A DNA stretch of 64,000 nt from Nannocystis bainbridge (GTDB taxonomy: Bacteria; Myxococcota_A; Polyangia; Nannocystales; Nannocystaceae): contig NZ_JAQNDL010000001.1 in the NCBI RefSeq assembly GCF_028368995.1, positions 682,001-746,000 of the forward strand, written 5' to 3'. Shown one piece after another: positions 27,652-36,537 of this stretch. The position numbers and the translations under genes are program-made. The notes beneath the pieces were generated by a model. It saw only the letters and a list, made by a program, of their open reading frames with translations, was not told the origin of the DNA and ran no database searches. How positions within the stretch are numbered: position 1 is the stretch's first letter; the number at the start of each line of letters is the position of its first letter.

Positions 27652-28785
27652 TCACCGCAGCGAGCGGTACCCGCCCGCCACGCCGCGCTTCGACAGCACG
27701 ATCTGCCACAGTTGATTGCGACAGCCGGCGCGGAACGACCCTGCCATCGTCTGCAAATAATAGCTCCACATCCGCCGAAACCGCGCCGGCATCGCCGCCC
27801 CGCGGGCCTCCGCGTGGGCCACGAAGTTCGCGTGCCAGGCCATCACCGTGCGGTCGTAGTCGGCGCGGAAGTTGTGCCAGTCCTCGATCACGAACAGCCC
27901 GTGGGCCGCCCGGCTGATGTCGGCGGTGGCCGGCAGGGCCCCGTTGGGGAAGATGTGGCGATTGAGCCACGCGTCGGTGCGCCCGTGCTCGTTGCCGATC
28001 GTGTGCAGCAAGAACAGCCCGTCGTCGCGCAGCAGCCGGTGCGCCGACTCGAAGAACGCCCGGTAGTTGCGGTGGCCGACGTGCTCGAACATGCCGACGC
28101 TGGCCAGCTTGTCGAACGGGCCCATGCCCAGCAGCGCCGGGTCGCGCCAGTCGAGCGCGTGGTAGCTGCCGCCGTGCCCTTCGTCGTGCGCGGCCGCCCA
28201 GTCGCGCTGCGGCGCCGACACCGTGATCCCGGTCGCTCGCGCCCCGCGGCTGGCGATCGCGTGGCGGACCAGCCCGCCCCAGCCGCAGCCGATGTCGAGC
28301 AGCGACTCACCTGTCCCGAGGTACAGCTTGGAACAGACCAGCTCGAACTTGGCCCGCTGGGCCGCGTCGAGGTCCGCGGCCGCGCGCCAGTAGCCGCACG
28401 AGTAGGCCATCGTCGGCCCCAGCATCGCCGCGAACAGCTCGGTGTCGAGGTCGTAGTGGACCTCCGCCACCTGGCCCGAGCGCCCCGTCGTCTGCAGGTT
28501 CACCAGCCGCGACGCCGTCGCCAGCGCCGCCGTGCGCCAGTCGAGCACCGCCTCGTCGCCGCTGGTCGCCAGCACCCGCGCCGTCAGCTCGTCGATCGCC
28601 GCGCAGTCCCACCAGCCGTCCATGTAGCTGTCGCCGAGCGCCAGCGACCCGCCGAGCGCGACCCGCCGCCACAGCCGCGGGTCGTGCACGTGGATGTCCC
28701 ATGGGTCAGGTCCGCCCACGCGCGCCCCGGCGCGCTCCAGCGCCCGCTCGACCGCCCGGCGCGCCGCGCTGTCGAGCCCGCCCAC
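27652..28785 (-). CDS. cfa: Cyclopropane-fatty-acyl-phospholipid synthase
   Basis: The enzyme adds a methylene bridge from S-adenosylmethionine across cis double bonds of membrane lipids. The 377 residues match the family length. Key motifs are LGDSYMDGWWDC (50-61), YDLDTELFAAMLGPTMAYSCGYW (111-133) and the SAM-binding DIGCGWGG (164-171). The start GTG lies 1 nt after the stop of the enoyl-CoA hydratase-like gene. The operon also encodes two desaturases, which could supply the double bonds it modifies. Confidence 0.9.
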   Translation of the reverse strand: MGGLDSAARRAVERALERAGARVGGPDPWDIHVHDPRLWRRVALGGSLALGDSYMDGWWDCAAIDELTARVLATSGDEAVLDWRTAALATASRLVNLQTTGRSGQVAEVHYDLDTELFAAMLGPTMAYSCGYWRAAADLDAAQRAKFELVCSKLYLGTGESLLDIGCGWGGLVRHAIASRGARATGITVSAPQRDWAAAHDEGHGGSYHALDWRDPALLGMGPFDKLASVGMFEHVGHRNYRAFFESAHRLLRDDGLFLLHTIGNEHGRTDAWLNRHIFPNGALPATADISRAAHGLFVIEDWHNFRADYDRTVMAWHANFVAHAEARGAAMPARFRRMWSYYLQTMAGSFRAGCRNQLWQIVLSKRGVAGGYRSLR

Positions 28786-28786
28786 G

Positions 28787-29557
28787 TCAGTCCCGCTTCT
28801 TGAGGCCCGCCAGCGCGCTGGCCTGGGCGCGCACGCTGTCGGGGGCCATGACGACCTGCATCGCCATGCGGTCGAGCTCCGGGTGCGCGGCGATCGCCGC
28901 CATCGTCGGCTGCTGCAGCGCCAGCTTGCTGGCCGCGTAGGCCGACGCGCTGTCGACCCCGATCCGCCGCGCCTCTGCCAGCGCCGTCGCCAGCAGCTGC
29001 TCGGGCGCGACCACGCGGTGCAGCACCCCGAGCCGCTCGGCCGCGGCGACGTCGTAGAGCTGGCCCGACAGCGTCATCGCGGCGGTCGCCGGCGTGCCGA
29101 TCGCGTAGCGCACCATCTCGATGTACGTCCACGGCATCGGGATCCCGACCGGCACCTCGTTGATGGCGAAGCGGGCCCGGCCCTCGGCGCCGACCCGCAC
29201 GTCGCACGCGACCGCCAGGATCAGCCCGCCGGCGAAGGTGTTGCCGTTGATCGCCGCGACCGTGCGCCGCGGCAGGCTGAACACCCGTAACAGACTGCGG
29301 CGGAATTCGTCGAACCACGCCTGCAGCTCGTCCATGTCGTTGCGGGCGAACCGCGGGAACACGTCCTCGAAGTCGAGCCCCGCCGAGAACGTCTTGCCTT
29401 CCGCCGTCAGCACCACCGGCAGCGCCGGGTGGTCGTGCTCGACCGCGTCGAACGCGGCGTGCAGGTCGGCGAAGAACTCCGGGTTCATGCGGTTGACCGG
29501 GTTCGAGCGCATCGTGACGATCACGGCGCCCTCGCTGCGCTCCACGCTCCACTTCAT
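28787..29557 (-). CDS. Enoyl-CoA hydratase/isomerase family protein
   Basis: The start MKWSVERSEG gives 256 residues, the family norm. The crotonase fold is visible: SAGLDFEDVF for the first oxyanion-hole region and NGNTFAGGLILAVACDVRVGAEGRARFAINEVPVGIPMPW for the second. The usual catalytic glutamates are only partly conserved (E near NEVPVG), so hydratase versus isomerase cannot be decided. Its start overlaps the stop of the upstream desaturase by 4 nt (ATGA) and its stop lies 1 nt from cfa, showing translational coupling in a lipid operon. Confidence 0.82.
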   Translation of the reverse strand: MKWSVERSEGAVIVTMRSNPVNRMNPEFFADLHAAFDAVEHDHPALPVVLTAEGKTFSAGLDFEDVFPRFARNDMDELQAWFDEFRRSLLRVFSLPRRTVAAINGNTFAGGLILAVACDVRVGAEGRARFAINEVPVGIPMPWTYIEMVRYAIGTPATAAMTLSGQLYDVAAAERLGVLHRVVAPEQLLATALAEARRIGVDSASAYAASKLALQQPTMAAIAAHPELDRMAMQVVMAPDSVRAQASALAGLKKRD

Positions 29558-30420
29558 ACGAATGGCTCCCCGCGCTCGCTGGCGCCGGCTGTCCCTTGCG
29601 ACAGGTTGCTCGGCGTCTTCAGGTCCCACACCAGGCCGAGCGCCGCCCACAGGCGCAGCACGTACCAGCCGACGTCGAACTCCCACCACACGTGGCCCTG
29701 GCGGGCCGACGACGAGAACCGGTGATGATTGTTGTGAAACTCGCCGAGCGCCAGGACCCCGAGCGGCCAGTGGTTGCGGCTGAAGTCCTCGCAGGCGTAG
29801 CGGCGGTAGCCGCCCCAGGCGTGGCTGAACGACTGCACCCAGTGCGTGATCTCCCAGATCAGCACCGTCGGCAGCAGCCCGCCCCACAGCACGCCCTCCG
29901 CCCCCCGATGACAGTAGAGCCCGGCGCACATCGCCGCGAACGGCACGAAGTGCCAGGTGTCGAGCCAGCGCAATTCGGGGTAGCGCGCCAGGTCCGGGAT
30001 CGCCTCGAGGTGGGTCACGCGGTGGCGGCGGTCGAGGAACCACAGGTAATGCGAATAGAAGAACCCCTGGTAATGCGGCGAGTGCAGGTCGCGGCTGGTG
30101 TCGGCGTTGCGGTGGTGGCGGCGGTGCGTCTCGGCCCACCAGATCACCCCGCCCTGCAGGGTCGTGCTGCCGAGCAGCGCCAGCAGGAACTGGAACGGCC
30201 GCGACGTCTTGAACGCGCGGTGGGCGAAATATCGGTGGAACCCGACCGTCAGCGCGAACATCCGCGCCGCGAAGCAGGCGGCGAACAGCGCGAACGCCGG
30301 CCACGACAGCCCGGTGACGACCACCCCGAGGCACAGCGCGTGGACCAGCAGGTAGAAGCCCGCCGCCGACCACGAGAGCTGCGCCAGCGGCAGCGAAGCC
30401 TTGCGCCGGTCGTCTCGCAT
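29554..30420 (-). CDS. Fatty-acid desaturase (delta-9 type)
   Basis: This integral membrane di-iron enzyme, 288 residues, has the three histidine boxes of acyl-CoA or acyl-lipid desaturases: HRYFAH (62-67), HRRHH (99-103) and HNNHH (229-233). Several transmembrane helices lie between them. It introduces a cis double bond into long-chain acyl groups. It lies 4 nt after a second, different desaturase and overlaps the enoyl-CoA hydratase-like gene, so one message likely carries all. Which carbon is desaturated cannot be told from sequence. Confidence 0.9.
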   Translation of the reverse strand: MRDDRRKASLPLAQLSWSAAGFYLLVHALCLGVVVTGLSWPAFALFAACFAARMFALTVGFHRYFAHRAFKTSRPFQFLLALLGSTTLQGGVIWWAETHRRHHRNADTSRDLHSPHYQGFFYSHYLWFLDRRHRVTHLEAIPDLARYPELRWLDTWHFVPFAAMCAGLYCHRGAEGVLWGGLLPTVLIWEITHWVQSFSHAWGGYRRYACEDFSRNHWPLGVLALGEFHNNHHRFSSSARQGHVWWEFDVGWYVLRLWAALGLVWDLKTPSNLSQGTAGASERGEPFV

Positions 30421-30424
30421 CGCC

Positions 30425-31249
30425 TCAGCTCCCGGCCGCCTCGAGCGGCCCCGCGTCGCCCGGGCGCACCGCCGGCAGCGGCGCCCCCGGCCGCCACTTG
30501 CGGTCGTACACGTAGAGCTCGCGCGCCAGCCCGCACGCCGCCAGCGCGCGGATGACCGCCCAGCCGACGTCGAACTCCCACCAGCGGTTCGAGAACTTGG
30601 CCGAGCGCGGGAACCGGTGATGGTTGTTGTGAAGCTCCTCGCCGGCGATCACCAGCGCCAGCGGGACCACGTTGCGGCTGCCGTCGCGGGTCGCGTGATT
30701 GCGGTACCCCGCGTGGTGCCCGAGCCCGTTGATCACCCCGGCGCACAGCGGCATCCACATCAATTGCAGCACGAACCCCAGCAGCCCCAGCCCCGGCCCC
30801 AGCAGCCCGACATAGATGGCAGCCAGCAGCAGCAGCCCGAGGTTGCTGCGGCCCTCGTAGAGGCCCCGCTCGAGCCAATCGTCGGGGCAGTCGTGGCCGA
30901 ACCGCCGCAGCGTCGCCTCGTTGGTGCTCTCGCGGAAGTAATAGCGGTACCCGGCGAAGAAGATCTGCGCGATCCCGTGGACCACCGGCGAGTGTGGGTC
31001 GCCCTCGCGGTCGACGTAGGCGTGGTGCTTGCGGTGCACCGCCACCCACGCGCGCACCCGCGTGCCCGTGGTCAAGAAGATGAGGAAGCGGAACACGTGC
31101 GCCGGCAGCGGGTGCAGCGCGACCGCCCGGTGGGCCAGCGCGCGGTGGGCATAGACGCTGATGCTGATGTTGGCCAGCCAGCCGAACCCGACGCAAAGAA
31201 GGAGGACCTGGAGCACCGCGCCGATCCTTATCAGGCGCCGCCCGGGCAA
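30425..31249 (-). CDS. Second fatty-acid desaturase
   Basis: The 274-residue protein carries HRALAH (35-40), HRKHH (72-76), GLGHHAGYRNH (176-185) and HNNHH (207-211), with hydrophobic helices between. It is diverged from its neighbour 29554-30420, so the two may act at different positions or in series, which would allow di-unsaturated chains. It is the first gene of the four-gene lipid operon. The spacer upstream (31250-31312) should hold the promoter. Confidence 0.88.
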   Translation of the reverse strand: MPGRRLIRIGAVLQVLLLCVGFGWLANISISVYAHRALAHRAVALHPLPAHVFRFLIFLTTGTRVRAWVAVHRKHHAYVDREGDPHSPVVHGIAQIFFAGYRYYFRESTNEATLRRFGHDCPDDWLERGLYEGRSNLGLLLLAAIYVGLLGPGLGLLGFVLQLMWMPLCAGVINGLGHHAGYRNHATRDGSRNVVPLALVIAGEELHNNHHRFPRSAKFSNRWWEFDVGWAVIRALAACGLARELYVYDRKWRPGAPLPAVRPGDAGPLEAAGS

Positions 31250-31312
31250 GTCAACGCCGCCCGCGCCCCGCGCCCCGCCGGCTCGCCCCGGCCCGCTTCA
31301 CCCCATGACATG

Positions 31313-31350
31313 ACCTTTGGGCCATGCCGCATCGCGCATGTCCCAAAGTT
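31313..31350 (-). terminator. Hairpin that includes the HTTM gene stop codon
   Basis: The arms AACTTTGGGACATG and CATGGCCCAAAGGT pair at 12 of 14 positions around a 10-nt loop. On the minus strand the hairpin begins within the TAA stop of the HTTM gene, so stop codon and stem overlap. It contains the GGGACATG motif of the dispersed palindrome family. It probably ends the HTTM transcript and shields the lipid operon downstream. Confidence 0.6.
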
Positions 31351-32209
31351 AACCTCGCGCCGCGTCCGCCCGCGGAGCGACCCGGGCGACCGCCCGCTCG
31401 ACCGCCGGCGGATCGATCACCGCCAGGTACAGCAGCACCATCGTCGCCGAGAACGTGTGGACTGGCAGCAGCACGTACAGCGCCGCGTGCAGCAGCACGC
31501 CCAGCGGCAGCAGCACGCGGTGCCAGCGGGGTCGCCACACCCCGATCGCCAGCGCGAACTCCAGGGCGACGATCGACGACGCCGCGATCGCCGAGGCGAT
31601 CGTCATAGCTGTCCCGAGAGGCAGGTCCGATCCGAAATAATAAAAGCCCGCGAGCTGCTCGAGCCGCGCCCCTGACAGGAAGCCTGGCTCGCACTTGTCG
31701 ATCGCGCTCCACAGGTAGATCGCCGACAGCTGCGCCGTCATCAGCCGCAGCCCCAGCAAGGGTCCGCGCTCGTCCGGCGCGGGCGCCCCGAGCCGACTGG
31801 CCCGCGCCAGCGCTCGCCCGCGATCGATCGACAGCGACCGCCCGCACGGCGTCAGCGCGCACAGCACCGTCGCCGACATCAGCAGGAAATGGTGGTGGTG
31901 GATCCACGCCGTGCGCCCGCCCGCGGCCCCGACCCCGAAGTACATCGTCGCCACCACGATCGCCGCCGTCGCCGTGGCCGCCCGCGTCCACAGGCCGACG
32001 AACATCAGGGCCGTCGCTGTGAAGAAGCCCAGCGACAGCGCCACCATGGCCGGCCCGTCGGCGTGGACCAGCACCATGTCCTCGCCCCAGCGGGCCCACA
32101 GCAGCAGCGCGAGGCCGATCCGCACCAGCGCCATCGGTACCGTCGAGCCCTCGGCCGCGGCCCACGCGACCAGGCGGGCCCACGCGGATTCACCGGTCTT
32201 CGTGGCCAC
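31349..32209 (-). CDS. HTTM-domain membrane protein
   Basis: The 286-residue protein has about six transmembrane helices and matches the HTTM family, which is related to vitamin-K-dependent carboxylase membrane domains. Phrases include ALVRIGLALLLWARW, WIHHHHFLLMSATVLCALTPCGRSLSIDR and LRLMTAQLSAIYLWSAIDK. It lacks the lumenal catalytic domain of true carboxylases. It overlaps the upstream small gene by 20 nt, so the two are a unit. HTTM proteins often sit near redox or lipid genes; the substrate is unknown. Confidence 0.8.
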   Translation of the reverse strand: MATKTGESAWARLVAWAAAEGSTVPMALVRIGLALLLWARWGEDMVLVHADGPAMVALSLGFFTATALMFVGLWTRAATATAAIVVATMYFGVGAAGGRTAWIHHHHFLLMSATVLCALTPCGRSLSIDRGRALARASRLGAPAPDERGPLLGLRLMTAQLSAIYLWSAIDKCEPGFLSGARLEQLAGFYYFGSDLPLGTAMTIASAIAASSIVALEFALAIGVWRPRWHRVLLPLGVLLHAALYVLLPVHTFSATMVLLYLAVIDPPAVERAVARVAPRADAARG

Positions 32210-32654
32210 GCGGCCGCGTCCCCGGGATCTGCGGCCGCGGCGGCAGCGGCCGGCACAGGTCGTGTTCGCCGGCGTGCAGCAGCACCCAGCCGCGCATCGT
32301 GGCGATGCGGGCCCGCGCGCGCAGGTCGACCGACCCCAGGCGCGCGCACAGCTCGCCTGCCACGCGCATGAGCCCCGCCTCGCCCGTCATCGTCCGCAAC
32401 CACCGCGGCGCCGTCGCTCGCTCGCGGCCGAGCGCCGCGTAGCGATCGATCGGCGCCTCGCGCCCTTGCCCGTCGCGGACGCTGAACTCCGCGACCACCA
32501 GCCCGACACCGACCTCGTTGAACAGCTCCCAGTCGCGCACGAACCGGCTGCGCCCGCCGAACAGCTGGCGATACGCCGGGATCAGCAACAGCCCCGCCGC
32601 GACCGCGACGAACACGATCGCCCGCGCCCGCCTCGCCGTCGTCGTGGTCGCCAC
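32190..32654 (-). CDS. HTTM-partner protein, 154 aa
   Basis: A GTG start gives a single N-terminal membrane helix (IVFVAVAAGLLLIPAY) followed by a soluble domain. Its phrases include FVRDWELFNEVGVGLVVAEFSVRDG and LRTMTGEAGLMRVAGELCARLG. The downstream HTTM gene starts 20 nt before this gene ends, showing translational coupling. Small single-pass partners are often found next to HTTM genes, so they probably form a complex. No catalytic motif is seen. Confidence 0.6.
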   Translation of the reverse strand: MATTTTARRARAIVFVAVAAGLLLIPAYRQLFGGRSRFVRDWELFNEVGVGLVVAEFSVRDGQGREAPIDRYAALGRERATAPRWLRTMTGEAGLMRVAGELCARLGSVDLRARARIATMRGWVLLHAGEHDLCRPLPPRPQIPGTRPRGHEDR

Positions 32655-32847
32655 ACCACGACCGTAACAGATCCTCCGACCTCGCCGCGCGCTGACGGGC
32701 CTCGCACCGGCCCCATCCGCGAGCGACCGCCGCGGCTTGCAATCGCGCCTGTGCTGCGCCGCCCTCCTCGGCCCTCGCGTTGACGGCTCGCCGGACTGCT
32801 GGCCATCTCCCTCGGAGGGGCACGTGCTCGCCCCGGTCGAGACCTCT

Positions 32848-33702
32848 ATGCCGACACGTCGCTCGCCGCTCCTCGTCCCGCTGGTCCTCTTCGCCTGCAC
32901 CGATCGCCCGCTCGGCGAGACCGAAGCCAGCACCGCCGGGCCGAACACCAGCGAATCGCCGCCTGCCACCGGCACCACCGACGACCCGCCGGGCACCGCG
33001 ACCACGCCGACCTCCACCACGACGTCGCCGCTGCCGACCACCGCGACCACCGACGCGACCACGGCCACCACGATCGATCCCGGCGCCACCACGACCGTCG
33101 ATCCGAGCGCCACCACGGCCGTCGATCCCAGCACTGGCACCACCGTCGATCCCGGCGGCACGACCGTCGATCCCGGCGGCACCACCGACGATCCGCAGCC
33201 GAAGCTCGACCTCTTCGAACCGGAGCCGACCTCCGGCCTGTTCGGTTGCACCCTCGACGCTCCCGCCGGCACCATGGTCAGCGGCAGCTCGACGCTCGGC
33301 CCATTCGCCGCCCAGCGCGCCTATTTCGGCTTCGACACCCTCGGGGAGGAGCCGTACTCGCCGCGGCTCCTGTTCGTCTCGCCCGCCGCCGATCCGGCCG
33401 TCGAGGTACAGCAGCTCAATGGCAGCACCGGCCCGATCCTCCACGGCTTCGCGTGGAGCGATCCGTTCGAAAAAGGCGGCTGGATCGGCCAGTGGCCGCT
33501 CTCGGCCTACGTCTTCGCGGAGGGCATGGTGGGTGACATCGCCCGGCCCGAGACCGTAGTCATCGACGCGCGGCTCGGCAACTGGGACGCGCACGATCCC
33601 GCCGATCCGCCCCGGCTCGTCGGCAGCCTGCAGGGCGGGGTCTCCGGCCCCTTCGACGCCGTGTTCTGCGACAAGCTGGTGGCGATCATCATCCCCGAGT
33701 GA
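32848..33702 (+). CDS. Lipoprotein with long Thr/Pro-rich linker, 284 aa
   Basis: The ATG at 32848 gives a signal peptide with lipobox (LVLFAC). About 90 residues of Thr/Pro/Asp-rich repeats follow, including several copies of TTVDPG-like units and PSTGTTVDPGG. The C-terminal domain of about 170 residues is compact, with two cysteines (FGCTL, VFCDKL), and is not recognised. It is an outer surface protein by layout. A palindrome cluster (33724-33745) separates its end from the converging SMI1/KNR4 gene. Confidence 0.65.
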   Translation: MPTRRSPLLVPLVLFACTDRPLGETEASTAGPNTSESPPATGTTDDPPGTATTPTSTTTSPLPTTATTDATTATTIDPGATTTVDPSATTAVDPSTGTTVDPGGTTVDPGGTTDDPQPKLDLFEPEPTSGLFGCTLDAPAGTMVSGSSTLGPFAAQRAYFGFDTLGEEPYSPRLLFVSPAADPAVEVQQLNGSTGPILHGFAWSDPFEKGGWIGQWPLSAYVFAEGMVGDIARPETVVIDARLGNWDAHDPADPPRLVGSLQGGVSGPFDAVFCDKLVAIIIPE

Positions 33703-33723
33703 GCCGCCCGCGAGCTTCGGCGC

Positions 33724-33745
33724 GACATGGTCTTCGGGACATGTC
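33724..33745. repeat. Palindrome GACATG-N-CATGTC between convergent genes
   Basis: GACATGGTC and GGGACATGTC face each other around a CTTCGG loop. The element overlaps the stop of the minus-strand SMI1 gene and lies 22 bp after the plus-strand stop, which fits a shared terminator. It carries the GGGACATGTC core of the dispersed family. Confidence 0.55.
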
Positions 33746-34466
33746 AGTCGAGGTCCCAGTCCCAGGAGAAGCTGGCCAGCCACTCGAGGAACCCGTCGGA
33801 CTCTCGCCGCGGATCGCTCTCGGCCGAGCAGTGAAAGATCCGCCCGGCGCCGGCCGGCGACAGATCGATGCAGCTTACGGAGTCCTCGATGCCGCCGAGC
33901 ACGAACCACTGCGCATCGAGCAGATCGGCGAGGTACCGCTGCTGCTCGCGGATGAACGCGAGCGGCCACAGGTACGGGAAATCGTCGCCTGCGCTGCCGT
34001 CGTGGCGCCGGTACCAGGCCCGCACGTCCTCGGGCAGCGTCACGCCGAGCGCCTTCTCGGTGCGCGCGATCTCCCGCGCCGAGGCGCCGTCCCGCAGCTC
34101 GACCCCGACCTCCTCGGCGCGCGCCTCGACCTCGACGAACACCTCCTCGGCCGTGCGCGGCGCGACCGGCTGCTTCGCGGCCTTCTTGCTCGCCGACTTT
34201 GCCGTCTTGCCCGCGGCCGACTTCGCCGTCTTCTTGCTCACCGACTTCGCGGTCTTCTTGCTCGCCGACTTCGCGGCCTTCTTGCTCGCCGACTTCGCCG
34301 GCTTCTTCGCCGTCTTGCCCGCGGCCGCTTTCACCGGCTTCTTCGTCCCCGGCTTCGCGGCCGTCGTGCTCGCCGACTTCGCAGTCTTCTTGCTCGCTGA
34401 CGGCGCCGAACGGGTGATCTTCCTGGCAGCGGGCTTGGTGGTCGTCACGCTCTGACAGCGTCCCAT
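33744..34466 (-). CDS. SMI1/KNR4-like protein with histone-H1-like Lys/Ala tail
   Basis: The 240-residue protein has an N-terminal tail (about residues 1-100) made of KKTAKSASKK-like repeats, very similar in composition to histone-H1-like DNA-binding tails. The C-terminal domain looks like SMI1/KNR4 (ASAREIARTEKALGVTLPEDVRAWYRRHDGSAGDDFPYLWPL... WLASFSWDWDLD). SMI1/KNR4 proteins are common immunity proteins in polymorphic toxin systems and also regulatory adaptors. The basic tail could localise the protein to the nucleoid. The combination is unusual. No toxin gene is adjacent, so an immunity role is not shown. Confidence 0.78.
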   Translation of the reverse strand: MGRCQSVTTTKPAARKITRSAPSASKKTAKSASTTAAKPGTKKPVKAAAGKTAKKPAKSASKKAAKSASKKTAKSVSKKTAKSAAGKTAKSASKKAAKQPVAPRTAEEVFVEVEARAEEVGVELRDGASAREIARTEKALGVTLPEDVRAWYRRHDGSAGDDFPYLWPLAFIREQQRYLADLLDAQWFVLGGIEDSVSCIDLSPAGAGRIFHCSAESDPRRESDGFLEWLASFSWDWDLD

Positions 34467-34556
34467 CTCCTCGCGCGGGTTTCAATCCGGCCGCGCGCCG
34501 AGACGCGAAGCATCACCACCCGCGGCGCTGCCCCGGCGCGTCGGCGCGTCCGCGCT

Positions 34557-35060
34557 TCAGAACCGCAGCCGCAGCCCGCCCGGCCCGAGCCCGAGCTGCG
34601 GCGCTCGTTCGGGCATTCGTTGATACAGCAAACGGTCGGTGAAGATCGCCGCCGGCACCAACCCTGCCAATGCCACTGCTGCGAAGATCGGCGCCGTGAT
34701 CTCGGCCCAGCGGCGATCGGGGCAGTCGCGCACGTAGCTGCCCGTGTGCGTGTCGCCGCAGGTGCCGAGGAACGCCAGCGGAACGGCCGTGCCGATCAGC
34801 CCCACGATCGCCACCGTCCACGACACGGCGGCCTGGATCTTCACCTTGCGCCGCTGCGCCTGCCACTGCTTCTCCGGGATCACCGGCGGCAGCAGGTCGG
34901 GCGGCGTGATCGCCACCATCGGCGTCGGCACTGTCCGCGGCGTCGGCTCGCCCTCATGATCCGGGCGCACCATCTCGCGGTCCTCCGGCGGAGCGCCGCG
35001 CGCCGCCACCGGCGCCATGAGAGCGACGCCGATCGCCAGCGCCCACCTGCTCGCCCGCAT
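34557..35060 (-). CDS. Exported membrane protein, 167 aa
   Basis: An N-terminal signal sequence (MRASRWALAIGVALMAPVAARG) precedes a short Pro-rich region and two hydrophobic helices (AAVSWTVAIVGLIGTAVPLAFLG; APIFAAVALAGLVPAAIF). The loop between carries two cysteines (GTCGDTHTGSYVRDCPDR). The start overlaps the stop of the alcohol dehydrogenase gene (TGATG), so they are coupled, but a functional link is not evident. No family is recognised. Confidence 0.6.
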   Translation of the reverse strand: MRASRWALAIGVALMAPVAARGAPPEDREMVRPDHEGEPTPRTVPTPMVAITPPDLLPPVIPEKQWQAQRRKVKIQAAVSWTVAIVGLIGTAVPLAFLGTCGDTHTGSYVRDCPDRRWAEITAPIFAAVALAGLVPAAIFTDRLLYQRMPERAPQLGLGPGGLRLRF

Positions 35061-36274
35061 CACGACTCCGGCCGCAGCTCGACCTTCAGCCACCCTGGCT
35101 GGCGCAGGTCGAACGCCTTGTAGGCCGCGATGACGTCGGTCAGCGGCTCGACGCGGGTGATGAATTGCAGCGGGTCGACGGTGCCGCGCTGGACCAGGTC
35201 GAGCAGCTTCGGGATGTATTTGCGGTGGTGGCAATTGCCCATCTTCACCGTCAGGTTCTTGTTCATCGCCTGGCCGATCGGGAAGAACTTCGCCGTCGGC
35301 GGATACACCCCGACGATCGACAGCGTGCCCGCCTTGGCCAGCGCCTCGACCGCCCACTCGAGCGCCTGCGACGGCGCGTCACCGGGGTGCCAGTGCTCGC
35401 CGTCGGGCCTGGCGTGCGGCGCCACGGCCTCGAGCTCGCGCGCGTGCTGGTCGTACTTGCGCTCGGCCTCGGCGCGGGCGGCCCCGCGGTGCGCGTGGCA
35501 GGCGTCGACGCCCACGGCATCGATCGCCCGGTCGGGCCCGATCCCGCCGGTCAGCGCGCGCAGCGTCTGGACCGGGTGATCGACCTCGAAGTTGATGATC
35601 TCGGCCCCCTGGGCCTGCGCCATGGCCAGGCGCGTCGGCTCGTTGTCGACCGCGAAGACCCGCCCCGCGCCCATCAGCTTGGCGCTCAGGATCGCAAACT
35701 GCCCGACCGGCCCGCAGCCGAACACCACCACCGTATCGCCGTCCTTGATCTCCGCATATTCGGCGCCCATGTAGCCGGTCGGGAAGATGTCCGAGAGCAG
35801 CAGCGCCTGGTCGTCGCTGACCTCGTCGGGCAGCTTGACCAGGTTGACCGCCGCGTACGGGATGCGCGCCTTCTCGGCCTGCAGCCCGTGGAACGGCCCC
35901 GTCTCGGTCGGACCGCCGTAGAACGCGGTGCCCGCCTGCGACCCCTTGGGGTTGGCGCGGTCGCACTGCGCGAAGTAACCGGCGCGGCAGTACGAGCAAT
36001 GACCGCAGGCGATCGTCGAAGGGATCACCACGCGATCGCCGACGCGGAAGTTGCGGACCTCCTTGCCCACCGCCTCGATCACGCCGACCCCCTCGTGGCC
36101 GAGGATCGTGCCCGGCTGCATGCCCGGCATGCTGCCGCGGATCATGTGGAGGTCGGTCCCGCAGATCGCGCTGGCGGTCAGCCGCACGATCGCGTCGGTT
36201 GGTTCGCGCAGCTTCGGTTCGGCGACATCCTCGAGGCGGATGTCCCCCACATCACGAAATACGACGGCTCGCAT
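35060..36274 (-). CDS. Zinc-dependent alcohol dehydrogenase (MDR family)
   Basis: The start MRAVVFRDVG gives 404 residues, longer than standard MDR enzymes and close to the formaldehyde-dehydrogenase-like subgroup. The catalytic zinc signature (CGTDLH and GHEGVG) is present. Structural-zinc cysteines lie in CGHCSYCRAGYFAQC. The nucleotide fold shows VVVFGCGPVGQFAIL with D in AVDNEPTR, which favours NAD(H). A His/Arg/Glu-rich insert (CHAHRGAARAEAERKYDQHARE) is typical of this subgroup. The substrate is unknown. It is divergent from the debranching-enzyme-like gene. Confidence 0.85.
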   Translation of the reverse strand: MRAVVFRDVGDIRLEDVAEPKLREPTDAIVRLTASAICGTDLHMIRGSMPGMQPGTILGHEGVGVIEAVGKEVRNFRVGDRVVIPSTIACGHCSYCRAGYFAQCDRANPKGSQAGTAFYGGPTETGPFHGLQAEKARIPYAAVNLVKLPDEVSDDQALLLSDIFPTGYMGAEYAEIKDGDTVVVFGCGPVGQFAILSAKLMGAGRVFAVDNEPTRLAMAQAQGAEIINFEVDHPVQTLRALTGGIGPDRAIDAVGVDACHAHRGAARAEAERKYDQHARELEAVAPHARPDGEHWHPGDAPSQALEWAVEALAKAGTLSIVGVYPPTAKFFPIGQAMNKNLTVKMGNCHHRKYIPKLLDLVQRGTVDPLQFITRVEPLTDVIAAYKAFDLRQPGWLKVELRPES

Positions 36275-36537
36275 CGCTGCGCTTATGCGACGTTTCGCCC
36301 GCGGGTCAACCGACCGGCCGCGGGCCTCGACGTTGCACGAGGTTGCGCGAGCCACCTTGTCGAGACCGCTGCCGGCGAATGCTTCGACCGGGCGGTGGCG
36401 GCGCGAGCGTGGGCTTGCGCCCGCCTCGGCAGCGCCAGCCCCGTGATTCGCAGTTCCCCACCGAGCGCGTGGCCCGCGACGCCAGCCGCCGCCATGGTGC
36501 CCTCGTGGAGGAGCGCGGCGGGGTGGCTGCGAGCGCG

